DNA of 64,000 bases from Lysobacteraceae bacterium 2PB (GTDB lineage Bacteria > Pseudomonadota > Gammaproteobacteria > Xanthomonadales > Xanthomonadaceae), in NCBI GenBank assembly GCA_005502915.1, contig SCMT01000003.1, positions 124,001 to 188,000 of the forward strand, given 5' to 3'. This document shows, in pieces, positions 9,839 to 18,731 of the stretch. Within the stretch, counting starts at the first letter, position 1. Each line of letters starts with the position of its first letter. The position numbers were made by a program, and so were the translations under genes. The notes under the pieces were generated by a model. It saw nothing but the letters and a program-made list of their open reading frames with translations, was not told where the DNA came from and did not search any database.

Positions 9839-11164
9839 TCAAGACATAAGCCACGGAATCTCATCCAAGATGCCGCCTCCGCCCACTTGCGGTGAGCGCA
9901 CAGTTGCTTCGAGCTGGCGAAGGCGTTGTAGGAATATCCTCGAACTATGTGTACAAGGTATTGCGAACCACTGGAATTGATGAGCCATCGTCGCAACCCG
10001 CCCCATTGGATCACCAACCGGTGTCGGGACTATCCAAGGAGCAAAAGCTTGAATTAGCGACTGGTAGCTGACAGCATCGCCCGCACGACTCGCCTGGACG
10101 CTCGCAAACCAAGCCAGCGAAAGGCATAGACCGAGGTGAGATGCCTCATAGGCATCACACTTGAGGCCTCTACATCCTTTACGATATTGGTCGAAGCCTA
10201 GACGTCGTAACCATAAGCGGAGCCCAACGCCACAAGGGCAATCGCGATAGTCGCTCGCCTCAGAAAAAGCTGTATCCACAAAGCAAGAGTGGCCCGCCAT
10301 CAGGGCCAAAGTAGCTGCCTGCTGCAGAACGGAGAGAACACCACGGTCATGATCAACACGCGAGGATGCTTCCCCCATCTCTGTCAGTTGCCGATCGGTA
10401 AAGCGAAAGTAGTGACCGAGGACCTTGCTTGACCCCGACCGGAATCGAGGCTCAAGAATCTGCTCTCCGTACAGAACCCGAAGATCTTGCTCCATCGACC
10501 CAAGACGCACTGGCGACGCAGCTGCTTGTCCATAGTCGGGAAGGCCCGGAATCAAAACACCCTCTGCTCTTTGTCTGACGCAGGAGGACTTCGACGGGGC
10601 GGCATTCTCACTTCTACGATGGTGAAAAAGTGTCGCCAATGCGCCTTCGCCGCCATTAATTGGCTGCCCGCAATGGGTGCATTGAAACAAGCTTGACATG
10701 CGCTGGACGCGATACGGCAAGGATGCCGCGCAGTAGGTGCACTGCGTCAGTAGGCGAACGCCGTGCTCTGGACAGAACATCATTGCTTTGTGCTGGTGCA
10801 CCACCCGATGGGTCTTGGCATCAGCACAGACCGGGCACCACTTCAGCCATGGCACGAGCCAACCGAGCCCGACTTCCCTTGCATCTCGTTGCGCCACCTC
10901 CATGACGATGCGTAGCGCCCGACGGTCGGGGGCGATCGATTCAACATCGCACGTAACGGCCCACGCCATGAATGCCGGCAGGTTGGCCACCTGAGGCGGT
11001 GGCCGAAGCTCGAACGCCCTCGCGGCCCAGCCGTCGAAAAGCCGACTCATCTCCCAGGCACTGCAGAGATTGAATCGCCCTGCCGCCTCCAAGAAGCCAT
11101 ACAGCGAGTTGCGGCGCCAATGCTCCTCCAGGATCGGGACGTATAGAGGCAATGGGCCGTCCAT
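9839..11164 (-). CDS. tniQ: TniQ/TnsD-family target-selection protein (first copy)
   Basis: 441 aa. An N-terminal TniQ-type region (ILEEHWRRNSLYGFLEAAGRF) leads to zinc-binding motifs: CPVC at about residue 105, a downstream FCPEHGV, then CTYC and CTHC near residue 150. TniQ proteins connect the TnsC/TniB ATPase to the target DNA in Tn7-like and Tn5053-like elements. It is the last gene of the four-gene module; its ATG overlaps the stop of the ATPase gene by one base (TAATG), which indicates coupling. The C-terminal 250 residues are divergent, as usual where target recognition lies. Confidence 0.8.
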   Translation of the reverse strand: MDGPLPLYVPILEEHWRRNSLYGFLEAAGRFNLCSAWEMSRLFDGWAARAFELRPPPQVANLPAFMAWAVTCDVESIAPDRRALRIVMEVAQRDAREVGLGWLVPWLKWCPVCADAKTHRVVHQHKAMMFCPEHGVRLLTQCTYCAASLPYRVQRMSSLFQCTHCGQPINGGEGALATLFHHRRSENAAPSKSSCVRQRAEGVLIPGLPDYGQAAASPVRLGSMEQDLRVLYGEQILEPRFRSGSSKVLGHYFRFTDRQLTEMGEASSRVDHDRGVLSVLQQAATLALMAGHSCFVDTAFSEASDYRDCPCGVGLRLWLRRLGFDQYRKGCRGLKCDAYEASHLGLCLSLAWFASVQASRAGDAVSYQSLIQAFAPWIVPTPVGDPMGRVATMAHQFQWFAIPCTHSSRIFLQRLRQLEATVRSPQVGGGGILDEIPWLMS

Positions 11165-12084
11165 TACCCGATCGGAACATGCTGCAGGAGTTCGGGCGTG
11201 ATCATCAGGTCCGGACTGTCGAGATGACGCAGGTGGGTGAAGAGATTGGCGAGGAAGCTCGCGACTACGGACATCGAGACGACGTTTCCTGCCCCGGCGA
11301 GCCTCAGCCGCTTCAGCTGTTGGCAGATGTCAGCAACGTGATTCTGCAGGCGACCACCCGCCGCATAGAACCTCGGGAGCAGCAACTGGGTGTACGTCAG
11401 ACCCGATCCGATCGGGTATTCGGACTTGTCGTCAACGGCCTCCAAGGGAACCTTGAGCTCCCTTTCTCCTTGAAGACCCTTCAACTCATAAAGCCCCGAC
11501 ATGAAACGCTTTTCAAGGTCTGAGCGGGTCTCCTTGAGCTTCGAGCGTCGATCTTTCAACTCGATCTGGCCGAAGAGGACGACAGTGACCTTGACCCGAT
11601 CCCGGACCAAGCGATTGATCACCGATTTGAGCCAAGCGAACTCGTCGCCGCTAAGCTCCTGCGCTTCGTCAAAGATGAGGAACAAGTGCCGCGCTTCGCC
11701 TGACAATGCCAACAGCGCCCGGTGTACCTGCGTTCGCTTTCCCGCCAAGTCCCTGGAGATCTTGGGCGCATAATCGATTTGGTTGAGCACCTCGGACAGC
11801 AATCGGCCTTCGGCCTGATTCGTATCCTCGACCACCTCGAAGATCAGCACCCCACTTCCCGGCTTCTTGCGCTTCATCTCCACCACCAACGCTTCGGCGC
11901 AGGAACTCTTCCCGGACAAAGGCTGTGCATACCACGCAATGGAGCCTCGCCCTTTCCTCCCGAGACTCCATACCCGGCTAATCACATCCTTCAAGGCTGG
12001 TGTCGGAAGAATGGCGCGCTCGGTGATGATGGGGTGCTCGTCCCACACCTGGTCACGCAATGCAATGATCTCGTCAATATCCAT
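11164..12084 (-). CDS. tniB: TnsC/TniB-like AAA+ transposition ATPase
   Basis: 306 aa from ATG 12084, chosen because GGAG lies 6 nt upstream; an in-frame ATG at 12090 is possible. A Walker A-like motif (QPLSGKSS, about residue 60) and Walker B (HLFLIFDEAQEL, about residue 135) are followed by a sensor segment (VTVVLFGQIEL). These belong to the AAA+ regulators that choose target DNA and activate the transposase in Tn7-like elements. The start overlaps the end of the transposase gene by 11 bp. Confidence 0.85.
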   Translation of the reverse strand: MDIDEIIALRDQVWDEHPIITERAILPTPALKDVISRVWSLGRKGRGSIAWYAQPLSGKSSCAEALVVEMKRKKPGSGVLIFEVVEDTNQAEGRLLSEVLNQIDYAPKISRDLAGKRTQVHRALLALSGEARHLFLIFDEAQELSGDEFAWLKSVINRLVRDRVKVTVVLFGQIELKDRRSKLKETRSDLEKRFMSGLYELKGLQGERELKVPLEAVDDKSEYPIGSGLTYTQLLLPRFYAAGGRLQNHVADICQQLKRLRLAGAGNVVSMSVVASFLANLFTHLRHLDSPDLMITPELLQHVPIG

Positions 12085-14062
12085 GGCCATCTCCGTTGAA
12101 TGCTCCGATGTCGTCCCAATGCATGTATTCGCTGCTACTGCTCGATTCACTGGCTCTATTCAGAAGCTCGTGGACGGCCTGTGCTGCCTCCTGTGACGAT
12201 GCTTTCTCATCGACAGCACTAGCCTCCTCTCGCCGGATTAGGTGGTCACCCAACTGGCGAACGGAGGGTTTGGCCGCCTTCTTGGCGTTATTCGTGGAGA
12301 CGGCGTCTTTGCCCAGTTGTTCCGTAAATGCTGCAACCACATCGCCTTTGAAGTCGTTCTCGATGTAGCCTTCTCGCGTCAGTTGGTTGATGTACTGGCG
12401 AAGGTCGATGGAGTGATCGCTCCATTGCCAGCGCCCCCCTGGCGTACACATGCCCAAGGGTTTTCCGTTATGGAATGCGGGGATCTTGCGGATGTTGGAT
12501 CGGACCACATGGAGCACGATCCACTTGTCAATCAGGCCCCACGTCTTCGCGATCTCCGTAGACGTGTAGTCGGCCTCCAAGTACGAGAAGTACGGTCTGC
12601 GGCCGGTCTTCTCGTTGCCTTTGACCGGGACTCGGATGACCAGCTTCGATAGATCCGCCTCCCCTGGCTGTAGCGGCGGGAGAAAGGGAAAAAGGTACTG
12701 ACCCTGCTCTTCCCCGGCAATGAGAGAGGTCATGCGCTGGCAGGGGCTTGCAGCGAGGTTGTGCTTACCAACGTCGGTGTTGAATTTCTGCACCAAACCA
12801 GCAACGAGGTGCACAATTTCAACATCGGTCAACGTGCAACGCCGAGCTTCCTCTTCAGGACTCTGCTTCTTGGGATCCAGGGGCCCTGATCCGGTGGTCG
12901 TTTTCAGGCGCTTGAACCCTGCCCGCTCCAAGGCATTGAAGATGCGCTCGACAAGTTGACGGCGCGCAGGGGTCTTGATCGGCCCAAAGTTCACGGCACA
13001 TCCACAGAGCGTCATGGCCCTCGACACCACCTCATCCGCGAGATGGATCAACGCATTGTCGAGGAGCAAGCAGTTGAAGCCGCACCAACCGAACCGTTGA
13101 TCGAGATCGACCAAGGGACGAACGGGTGCTTCATCCGCTTTGCGATGAGCATAGCCAGGTTCGCCTACCATGGCCGCGTGCAGGACATCGAGAACATCGC
13201 CGCTGTTGGCCGCGTCCCGAAAGATCACCTTAAAGCCTAGGATAAAGCCTTTGAAGCGATCGGCCAGAAGCAGAATCGTGAGCCGGCCTGCATCGAGGAT
13301 GCGTGTGCCTTCCGGCGTCTGGATCTTCACAGACCCGATGAAGCCCGCGGCATGCTCGTCCATTTCGACGATGTCGAATGGCATGCAGGCCACAAGTCGG
13401 GACTCCTGGCCGGTCCCAGCCTTCGATTTCGTCGCTGCCTTGTCCCCATATTGCGTGGCGACGATCCGGTCGTAGTTGTTCTTGAGGTACTGGCAGACAA
13501 ACGCTCGGATGGATCCTGCGGCCCGGCGCAGGGATGTGAAGGGCCAGTGCTCTTTGCCTGGGTCGTTGACCTCGCAAAGCCTAAGGAACTCCATGTGCGC
13601 CGACTTATGGCGAATTCCTGCTTCTCCGCCGGGTTTTCGTTTGGCGTTCTTGTCGAGATAGGCATGTAGTCCCTCCCGGACTTCTTTGTTCTTCCTGAGG
13701 AAGAGTTCCAGTGCCCCGCTCAATCCACCTTTGTTGCCCGCATTGGCCTCTATCGGTGCTTTTCGCTGGCGAGGCTTCACCTCGATAAAGGGAAGCAAAC
13801 CTACCCAGCCCATGGGCTTTCCGCGGGCATCCAACGTCAGGCATCGATCAAACGCCCGATAGAACACTTCCTGGTGGATGCCGTTATCCCGGAGATGCGT
13901 TGAAAGGTTGCCGCCGCCGACATAGTGCCAAATGGCCTTGGTCAGCGCATGAAAGCGTTGCTTTTGCTCGACATCGAGATCGTCCAATGCCGGCATCTCC
14001 CACGTATCGAGCGCCAGGTGTTCTGGGGGAGCCGTTCGCAAGGTCTGGCGGACACTAGCCAT
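12074..14062 (-). CDS. tniA: TnsB/TniA-like DDE transposase
   Basis: 662 aa from ATG 14062, which overlaps the stop of the preceding gene. The retroviral-integrase-like catalytic core has its acidic triad visible: Asp in FDIVEMDEHA, Asp in CLLLDNALIH, and Glu in QLVERIFNAL. A beta-barrel Mu-C-like region (about residues 480-580) follows, and a tail with acidic/serine-rich residues likely contacts the ATPase. It would bind the element ends and join them to target DNA. Gene order and coupling with the ATPase and TniQ genes support one transposition operon. Confidence 0.88.
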   Translation of the reverse strand: MASVRQTLRTAPPEHLALDTWEMPALDDLDVEQKQRFHALTKAIWHYVGGGNLSTHLRDNGIHQEVFYRAFDRCLTLDARGKPMGWVGLLPFIEVKPRQRKAPIEANAGNKGGLSGALELFLRKNKEVREGLHAYLDKNAKRKPGGEAGIRHKSAHMEFLRLCEVNDPGKEHWPFTSLRRAAGSIRAFVCQYLKNNYDRIVATQYGDKAATKSKAGTGQESRLVACMPFDIVEMDEHAAGFIGSVKIQTPEGTRILDAGRLTILLLADRFKGFILGFKVIFRDAANSGDVLDVLHAAMVGEPGYAHRKADEAPVRPLVDLDQRFGWCGFNCLLLDNALIHLADEVVSRAMTLCGCAVNFGPIKTPARRQLVERIFNALERAGFKRLKTTTGSGPLDPKKQSPEEEARRCTLTDVEIVHLVAGLVQKFNTDVGKHNLAASPCQRMTSLIAGEEQGQYLFPFLPPLQPGEADLSKLVIRVPVKGNEKTGRRPYFSYLEADYTSTEIAKTWGLIDKWIVLHVVRSNIRKIPAFHNGKPLGMCTPGGRWQWSDHSIDLRQYINQLTREGYIENDFKGDVVAAFTEQLGKDAVSTNNAKKAAKPSVRQLGDHLIRREEASAVDEKASSQEAAQAVHELLNRASESSSSSEYMHWDDIGAFNGDGHGY

Positions 14063-14696
14063 GGGCACGCCCCCAAACCTTGGTGGCGGGTCCCCATAAA
14101 TGCTGGTCCACATCGCTCTCGAGTTCACGGGCACGCAGCATCGTTCCGATGGCACCCGCGACCAGAGCGGAGTGCTCGTCCACCTGGTCACAAAGGGCAC
14201 CCATCGTGATAGGTGGCTGCCCTTCGATCAGATGGCGGCTCCGGAAGATGACCGGGCTCAACTCATGTGTGCGACAGCGGTTGATTACGGCGATGATGGC
14301 CCGCCAACTCTGGATGCGGGTCTTGGCCGCATCGAGCATGGCCAGGTCGACAACGCGCCGGCCCGGCGGGCTTCCACCGTCCCCTGCGGGGTCCAGGTCG
14401 ATATCGAGGCGATGGCCTTCCAGAGTGGTGGCGATGGCGAAGTGGCGGAGCCGTGAGCGAGGCCCATCGCCCGCCAAGCGCAACGGGGCGTAGTCAACCG
14501 AAACCAGATCGGCCGAGCCCTCCAGGAACTGGAAGCACTCGAACTCCACGTCCGAGCAGAGGATCAAAGGCGGATCAGGGGGATCTTGGGGTGGAGAGAC
14601 AAACCACAGGTTGTGGCCGCTTGCGCCCCGAGCTCGAACGGCCGCCACATATTGGTTCCGCTTCCGCTGGGCGGGGCTCTTTGCTTCCTTAGCCAT
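14055..14696 (-). CDS. TnsA-like endonuclease candidate, first gene of transposition operon
   Basis: 213 aa from ATG 14696 with GGAGGG 6 nt upstream. It occupies the tnsA position in front of the transposase gene. The segment DVEFECFQFLEGSADLVSV resembles the conserved Glu-containing helix of TnsA N-terminal nucleases, followed by two beta strands (RHFAIATTLEG, HRLDIDL). A canonical PD-(D/E)xK lysine is not obvious, so either the active site is divergent or this is a different accessory protein. If it is TnsA, the element would move by cut-and-paste rather than by replicative co-integrates. Confidence 0.5.
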   Translation of the reverse strand: MAKEAKSPAQRKRNQYVAAVRARGASGHNLWFVSPPQDPPDPPLILCSDVEFECFQFLEGSADLVSVDYAPLRLAGDGPRSRLRHFAIATTLEGHRLDIDLDPAGDGGSPPGRRVVDLAMLDAAKTRIQSWRAIIAVINRCRTHELSPVIFRSRHLIEGQPPITMGALCDQVDEHSALVAGAIGTMLRARELESDVDQHLWGPATKVWGRAHG

Positions 14697-14807
14697 GATG
14701 CCCTCCGCCAATGAAGGGACGATCGCTAAGGCAAAAACTTCCTTGACCCACCGCGAGGGAGGGGGTATTTTCGGCTGGCATTAACAGGTCCTCCTACGAC
14801 CTGGACC

Positions 14808-14847
14808 GAGCCCGCCCATTCGCACTGGGTGGGCTCAATTTTTTTTT
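14808..14847 (+). terminator. Strong intrinsic terminator with no plus-strand gene in front
   Basis: An 11-bp stem (GAGCCCGCCCA at 14808-14818 pairing with TGGGTGGGCTC at 14826-14836, one G-T pair) is followed by nine Ts. A smaller hairpin (GGTCC...GGACC, 14787-14807) lies just upstream. No plus-strand gene ends nearby. It may be the end of a small RNA starting around 14700-14780, or a leftover from a host gene at an element boundary. Confidence 0.75.
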
Positions 14848-14947
14848 GACGTTAAAATTCCGTTAGCTTGTGTGAAAGTGTCTCAAGCCTAGCAGCGGGC
14901 TGGTGTAACCTCAGCAGTAGGTTTCAAATTGAATCCTGGTATTGACT

Positions 14948-16045
14948 ATGGGATGCATTCCTGCTAGCGGCTATGCTCGCCAGTGTCCACGACTCTGGTC
15001 TCGCTACTTGTGCAAGTCCAAGGACTGCAACTACAGATGGCTTGATCAAACGTTGCTGTTGCCGACAACGGACCCCACAGGGGTCCTGTACGAACCGCTC
15101 GCCCCACAGGTATTCCGAGCGATTTATGCATCCGGCAAGAGCCCGGATGGAAACTATTGGAAGGAGTTCGACGGTAGCGGCATACGATTCAATTTATTTG
15201 AACGCGCCTGTGAACGCGTCCCCGCTTCGCGCCCGTGGCTCCTTAAGGAGTTCGTGGACTATCAGCAGGAGCATCCGCCGCCTATTGCCCTTTCCCGCGC
15301 GCATTTGTCGAGCTTTCTCGAGAAACGCGAGCTGATGTTTGTCCCCAGGCGCGTCGTCAGTGCGCTCGAGCACCTGCGGCCGTGGCGCTATTCATACCTG
15401 CAAAAGCGTGCATTGCAATATTTGGTAGGAGCTGCAACGCCATCAACGCTCCTTTTCCTGATGGCTTTCCTCCACGAAGTCGTTTGGTGGGCTAGGGGTC
15501 GCCCCGTCGACGACGTTTCTACGATTGCCGAGGACGCGGTGTTCCGGTTCTGCGATTCGCTAATCAAACGCGAATTCGACGATGCGCCAGAAATCGCTGA
15601 AGCGATAAAATGGCCGCTTTATGGTGCCGTCGTTTCTGTCAAGCACTGCGGTGATCGATCGCCCCCTGCGGGTTACTCTCGAGCGCTTGAAGACCTGCCA
15701 CCAGTTCCGCTCTTGATCAAAGATACGCAGGAGATGCGAGATGCGTGCGCGTGCCTCCACGCGGCTGGCGAAGAGTGGTACGAATGCATGTTTTCGCCTC
15801 TTCCATCTCGCTATGAAGCGCTTCCTGGAGCGGATTGGGCGCCAACCGAGGAGAGCGTCAAGGCAGCAGTGCGTGTTGTGGTCACTGGTGTACTCGCTGT
15901 ACATGCAACCATTGCAGGCGAGTATGAACGCGACTTGCTTTGTTCCCCGCCGGGCGCAGATACCGCTACGCCGGCCGCTGGAGGTCTGCAGAAGGAAACC
16001 GCCCCCCGGAATTCATCGCTGACAAGACGGCAGCTTCGGCGCTAG
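14948..16045 (+). CDS. Hypothetical protein, island gene
   Basis: 365 aa from ATG 14948. No recognised domain. The N-terminal 30 residues contain four cysteines (GCIPASGYARQCPRLW, then CKSKDCNYRW), which could bind a metal ion. The rest is mixed, with a hydrophobic helix around residues 160-185 (TLLFLMAFLHEVVWWARG). It ends 4 bp inside the convergent second tniQ gene. The frame is open and codon use is plausible, but I have no homologue to support it. It could be cargo of the Tn7-like element. Confidence 0.45.
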   Translation: MGCIPASGYARQCPRLWSRYLCKSKDCNYRWLDQTLLLPTTDPTGVLYEPLAPQVFRAIYASGKSPDGNYWKEFDGSGIRFNLFERACERVPASRPWLLKEFVDYQQEHPPPIALSRAHLSSFLEKRELMFVPRRVVSALEHLRPWRYSYLQKRALQYLVGAATPSTLLFLMAFLHEVVWWARGRPVDDVSTIAEDAVFRFCDSLIKREFDDAPEIAEAIKWPLYGAVVSVKHCGDRSPPAGYSRALEDLPPVPLLIKDTQEMRDACACLHAAGEEWYECMFSPLPSRYEALPGADWAPTEESVKAAVRVVVTGVLAVHATIAGEYERDLLCSPPGADTATPAAGGLQKETAPRNSSLTRRQLRR

Positions 16046-17568
16046 CTTGGCGAAGCGCCGGGTTTCAAAGTAAGCCGGACCCGTCGGTTAATCTCTTCGT
16101 GCATCCAGCTCCCGGATTCCGCCAGGCGAGCTCTGGTGCCGTATTCCTGCAACAGTGATTGCATTAGTTGGTTTGGCGGCACGTTCTGAATCGCGTCTCC
16201 GAGCCATTGCAGCTGCATGTTGGAGTTTCGACCGCACAAATGGCACGCGTCATCGAGATTGATTTGATCGAAGTCCACCCACACAACCGCATGCTCTATT
16301 TCAAAATCGGAAAGAAACTTTGATTCGGCAAGCTGTAGCGAAAATCCATGGCTCTGCCACTCCCTCAACTGGTATTTGTCATAATGAATGAATCGCATTA
16401 TTGCGCTTCCGAGACATGCCTTTTCCAAAGCGTACAAGGCGAAAAGTCTGATAGGTCGCTCCGTCAGCCCCCAAGCCTTCCATAGCGACTCCTTGAGCAG
16501 CTCGGCCGCGCGAAGCGCTTGACCCGCCTCCCACGCCGCAAATCCCCTGCCTATGCAACATGCATGTAATTCGCTCTCATCTACAAACTCCCTTTTGCAG
16601 CTGGCACCACCTTTCATCAACTCTCGTCCAGCGCAAATGCACGCACGATGATCGTGAAAGGTCTGCATCGCCCAAGCCCCCACTCGCAATTGAGCAAGAC
16701 GTCGCTCGCTGAACTGGTTCAACTGGGATAGGTGGTCTTCCGGCGAGAAAAGTAGAGCATTCGACAGCCGATTTAGTCTCGGTCTTCCCGATTCATCCCG
16801 CTCAACCTTGACAGCAATGAATGGGGAAGCAAGGGTCAGCGGCTGTGGCGAGCCTCTGAGTCGGCTATCCAGAATTCGAACCATCGCATGCTTGTGGGCA
16901 ACATCGCTTTGGTGATCCCGCGCGTATTTACTGTGCGAGTGCAAAAATATATGAGGAGCTACCGAAAGCTTATTTGCGAGGTTGACGTATGCCCTAGCAA
17001 TCCGGCGGCGTTCACCGTAGTTCTCGCGCAAGCTCTCAAGGCCTTCTTGGAGAAGGGAAGCGTTACACGAGCCGCACGAAAAGGAGCCTTGCTGGGAATT
17101 GCATGAGTACGAAATCTTATCGCCGCATTCTTTGCAATGCGATACGATCTTTCTTTTGTGCAGCGGGCAGCAATCGATGAACTTCAATTGCAGAACGTCA
17201 AAATGCATTCCAAGAGAAATACAATCAGGGCAAAAGCGCAGCGCGAGGCGCTCACGAGACCCTAGATGCCCCACTCTGAGTTCGCGCGCAACCTTGCTGA
17301 CATACTCATCCAATTGAACTCCGTGAATCCGCGGTAAGTTAGGCAAGGATGCAATGCTCTTCCACACCTCATCCGTCGCGTAGTAATCGATGTTCTTGGG
17401 CGAGGTAGGCGATGGCCTGTCTTCGGTAGCCTTAAGGTCGTGAATTAGTTGCAACGGGCCGCGATTTGAGAACCACGCCAACTTGTTAAGCAGTGCATAG
17501 GCAGATTCGCCTGGAACTAGAGCGTCGTCCGCCCAAGGCAGATAAAGCTGTGTGCGGTCTGTACCCAT
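16042..17568 (-). CDS. TniQ/TnsD-family protein (second copy)
   Basis: 508 aa from ATG 17568 (GGGAAGGG upstream). The N-terminus (LPWADDALVPGESAYALLNKLAWFS) is of TniQ type, followed by a zinc-finger array: CPDC (about residue 125), CCPLHKRK, CKECG, and CGSC. A long divergent C-terminal part (residues 190-508) contains further Cys-x-x-Cys pairs (CHLCGRN near 455), as expected of TnsD-like site-specific target binders. It is unrelated in detail to the first TniQ. Two TniQ-family proteins per element are known where one serves a fixed attachment site and the other an alternative target. Confidence 0.75.
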   Translation of the reverse strand: MGTDRTQLYLPWADDALVPGESAYALLNKLAWFSNRGPLQLIHDLKATEDRPSPTSPKNIDYYATDEVWKSIASLPNLPRIHGVQLDEYVSKVARELRVGHLGSRERLALRFCPDCISLGMHFDVLQLKFIDCCPLHKRKIVSHCKECGDKISYSCNSQQGSFSCGSCNASLLQEGLESLRENYGERRRIARAYVNLANKLSVAPHIFLHSHSKYARDHQSDVAHKHAMVRILDSRLRGSPQPLTLASPFIAVKVERDESGRPRLNRLSNALLFSPEDHLSQLNQFSERRLAQLRVGAWAMQTFHDHRACICAGRELMKGGASCKREFVDESELHACCIGRGFAAWEAGQALRAAELLKESLWKAWGLTERPIRLFALYALEKACLGSAIMRFIHYDKYQLREWQSHGFSLQLAESKFLSDFEIEHAVVWVDFDQINLDDACHLCGRNSNMQLQWLGDAIQNVPPNQLMQSLLQEYGTRARLAESGSWMHEEINRRVRLTLKPGASPS

Positions 17569-17635
17569 GACCCTTCCCAAGGAGCCGTAGGCCAGTCTTA
17601 GCCGATCCGGAGTTCCGCGGGGCTATGCTCTGTAA

Positions 17636-17786
17636 TGTCACGACTTTGCTGATTAGTCGGTATTGTCACAGCTTCACTGAGCCGTCCAGAGAGGTAAAAA
17701 TATCGTTATTCAGGGTCCCGCTTCCGCTAACTATCTGATCATTGGACGAATGGATGGCGATCATCAGTCACAGGTTTACTGAGCCC
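17636..17786 (+). repeat. Three diverged 20-bp direct repeats (GTCAC-N6-CTGA core)
   Basis: Copies start at 17636 (TGTCACGACTTTGCTGATTA), 17664 (TGTCACAGCTTCACTGAGCC) and 17766 (AGTCACAGGTTTACTGAGCC). The second and third match at 17 of 20 positions; the first shares the GTCAC, CTT and CTGA blocks. The 17569-17813 gap they occupy carries no gene. Spaced copies of a roughly 20-bp site are typical of TnsB-binding ends of Tn7-like elements, but they could also be operators for the adjacent genes. Confidence 0.55.
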
Positions 17787-17813
17787 GGTTCATGTTCCAG
17801 GTGACTCACTGGA

Positions 17814-17996
17814 ATGGACCTGCGGCTCATGGATCGACCGCCCTGCTGGAAACCCGGCACACCGTGTCCCAACCGCTGCGCCGCCGCCCACTACTGGCGC
17901 ACGATCTTCAATCGCACGGAATTGCACGGCCCTTGGTCGGGCTGGCGCTTGGCTGGTGCCCGACTGGTTTCGCCCTCTGGCGTCTGCACGGTGCAG
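17814..17996 (+). pseudogene. DUF3653-like phage protein, 3'-truncated fragment
   Basis: About 60 residues can be read from ATG 17814: an aromatic/proline-rich start (MDLRLMDRPPCWKPGTPCPN) followed by LHGPWSGWRLAGARLVSP. I recognise this as the N-terminal part of DUF3653-type proteins found in xanthomonad phages and prophages. After about 17990 the similarity stops and the sequence is the antisense of the next gene, so the 3' part appears to be lost. The family call is from memory of the motif, not from a search. Confidence 0.5.
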
Positions 17997-18416
17997 CTAG
18001 CGACACCAGCCGCATGCATTCCTTTCGACCTGGCAAAGCTCGGACGCCTTCGCCCGCGTGAGGCGCTGGGAACCGATTTCACGCTTGACCCGGTCGACGT
18101 ACGCCCTGGCGTTCCGGCAGTCCAGATGGTCGGGAGATCGACGAGGACTCGAGCGATGGCCCGACTGCCGCATTGCTGCGTTCCGACGAGCGATCTCTCG
18201 GCGGGCGGCCTCAAGTTCCCTGCGTGCCCGCTCTGTGTCACGGGGCGCGTAGTAGACACCGGTTTCGCCCTGCTGCTTCCAGCCTGGCTCACACGGCACG
18301 TTCTGGATGCTGACCTGCTTTCCCTTGGTGCATCGGATGATGTAGCCATCGGGCGTGTTTTGCGCGGCTGCGGGCAAGGTCAGCAGCAAGAGTAGGGCGA
18401 CGATGCGTCCGTGCAT
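17997..18416 (-). CDS. Small secreted protein with signal peptide (DUF4124-like)
   Basis: 139 aa. A clear Sec signal peptide (MHGRIVALLLLLTLPAAAQ) is followed by a short cysteine-containing beta region (IIRCTKGKQVSIQNVPCEPG) like DUF4124 domains of xanthomonad exported proteins. A charged helix (residues 60-90, TERARRELEAARREIARRN) and a C-terminal part with three more Cys (LCQVERNACGWC) complete it. AGGGG lies about 10 nt upstream. Probable location periplasm or outer membrane; function unknown. Confidence 0.65.
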   Translation of the reverse strand: MHGRIVALLLLLTLPAAAQNTPDGYIIRCTKGKQVSIQNVPCEPGWKQQGETGVYYAPRDTERARRELEAARREIARRNAAMRQSGHRSSPRRSPDHLDCRNARAYVDRVKREIGSQRLTRAKASELCQVERNACGWCR

Positions 18417-18731
18417 GTGTGTGATCCCCTGTGATCGCAGAGGAAGCTTAGCAAGGGTTTAGCAAGTGGGCATCCCTGCCTCGCCCCTGCTCCATCAGTG
18501 CCCCCCGGAGAGTGCCCGAGGCGAGCTGTAGAGCCCGGGCGGGCTGACGCCGGGACCATGACGCCCTCGGAGCGTTGTCGGGCTGTTATAGGCATCATGC
18601 GTAGGGCGCTAGGCCCCCTACACCCCCAAGCAGGAGTGATTCTCTGAGAATTCGGGGTAATCTCTTGAAACACGCGGGGTTGTCGATTCGCCCCGCTGCA
18701 CGAACTAGCCCGCATGGCGAAAGGAGGAAAA
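18417..18731. other. Intergenic region with small palindromes
   Basis: No gene seen in these 315 bases. They contain a short hairpin (GTAGGG...CCCTAC, 18601-18621) and a 13-bp near-palindrome ATTCTCTGAGAAT (18639-18651) about 80 bp before the next gene, which could be an operator. GC falls sharply at the right end. Confidence 0.4.

Noticed and set aside
9839-17568. CRISPR-associated transposon (CAST)
   Set aside because: The TniQ genes prompted a search, but no cas gene and no repeat-spacer array is present in the island.
18652-18731. Possible tRNA in the GC-rich stretch before the AT-rich gene
   Set aside because: A stem-like GCGGGG...CCCCGC is present, but no cloverleaf, T-loop consensus or acceptor end could be built.
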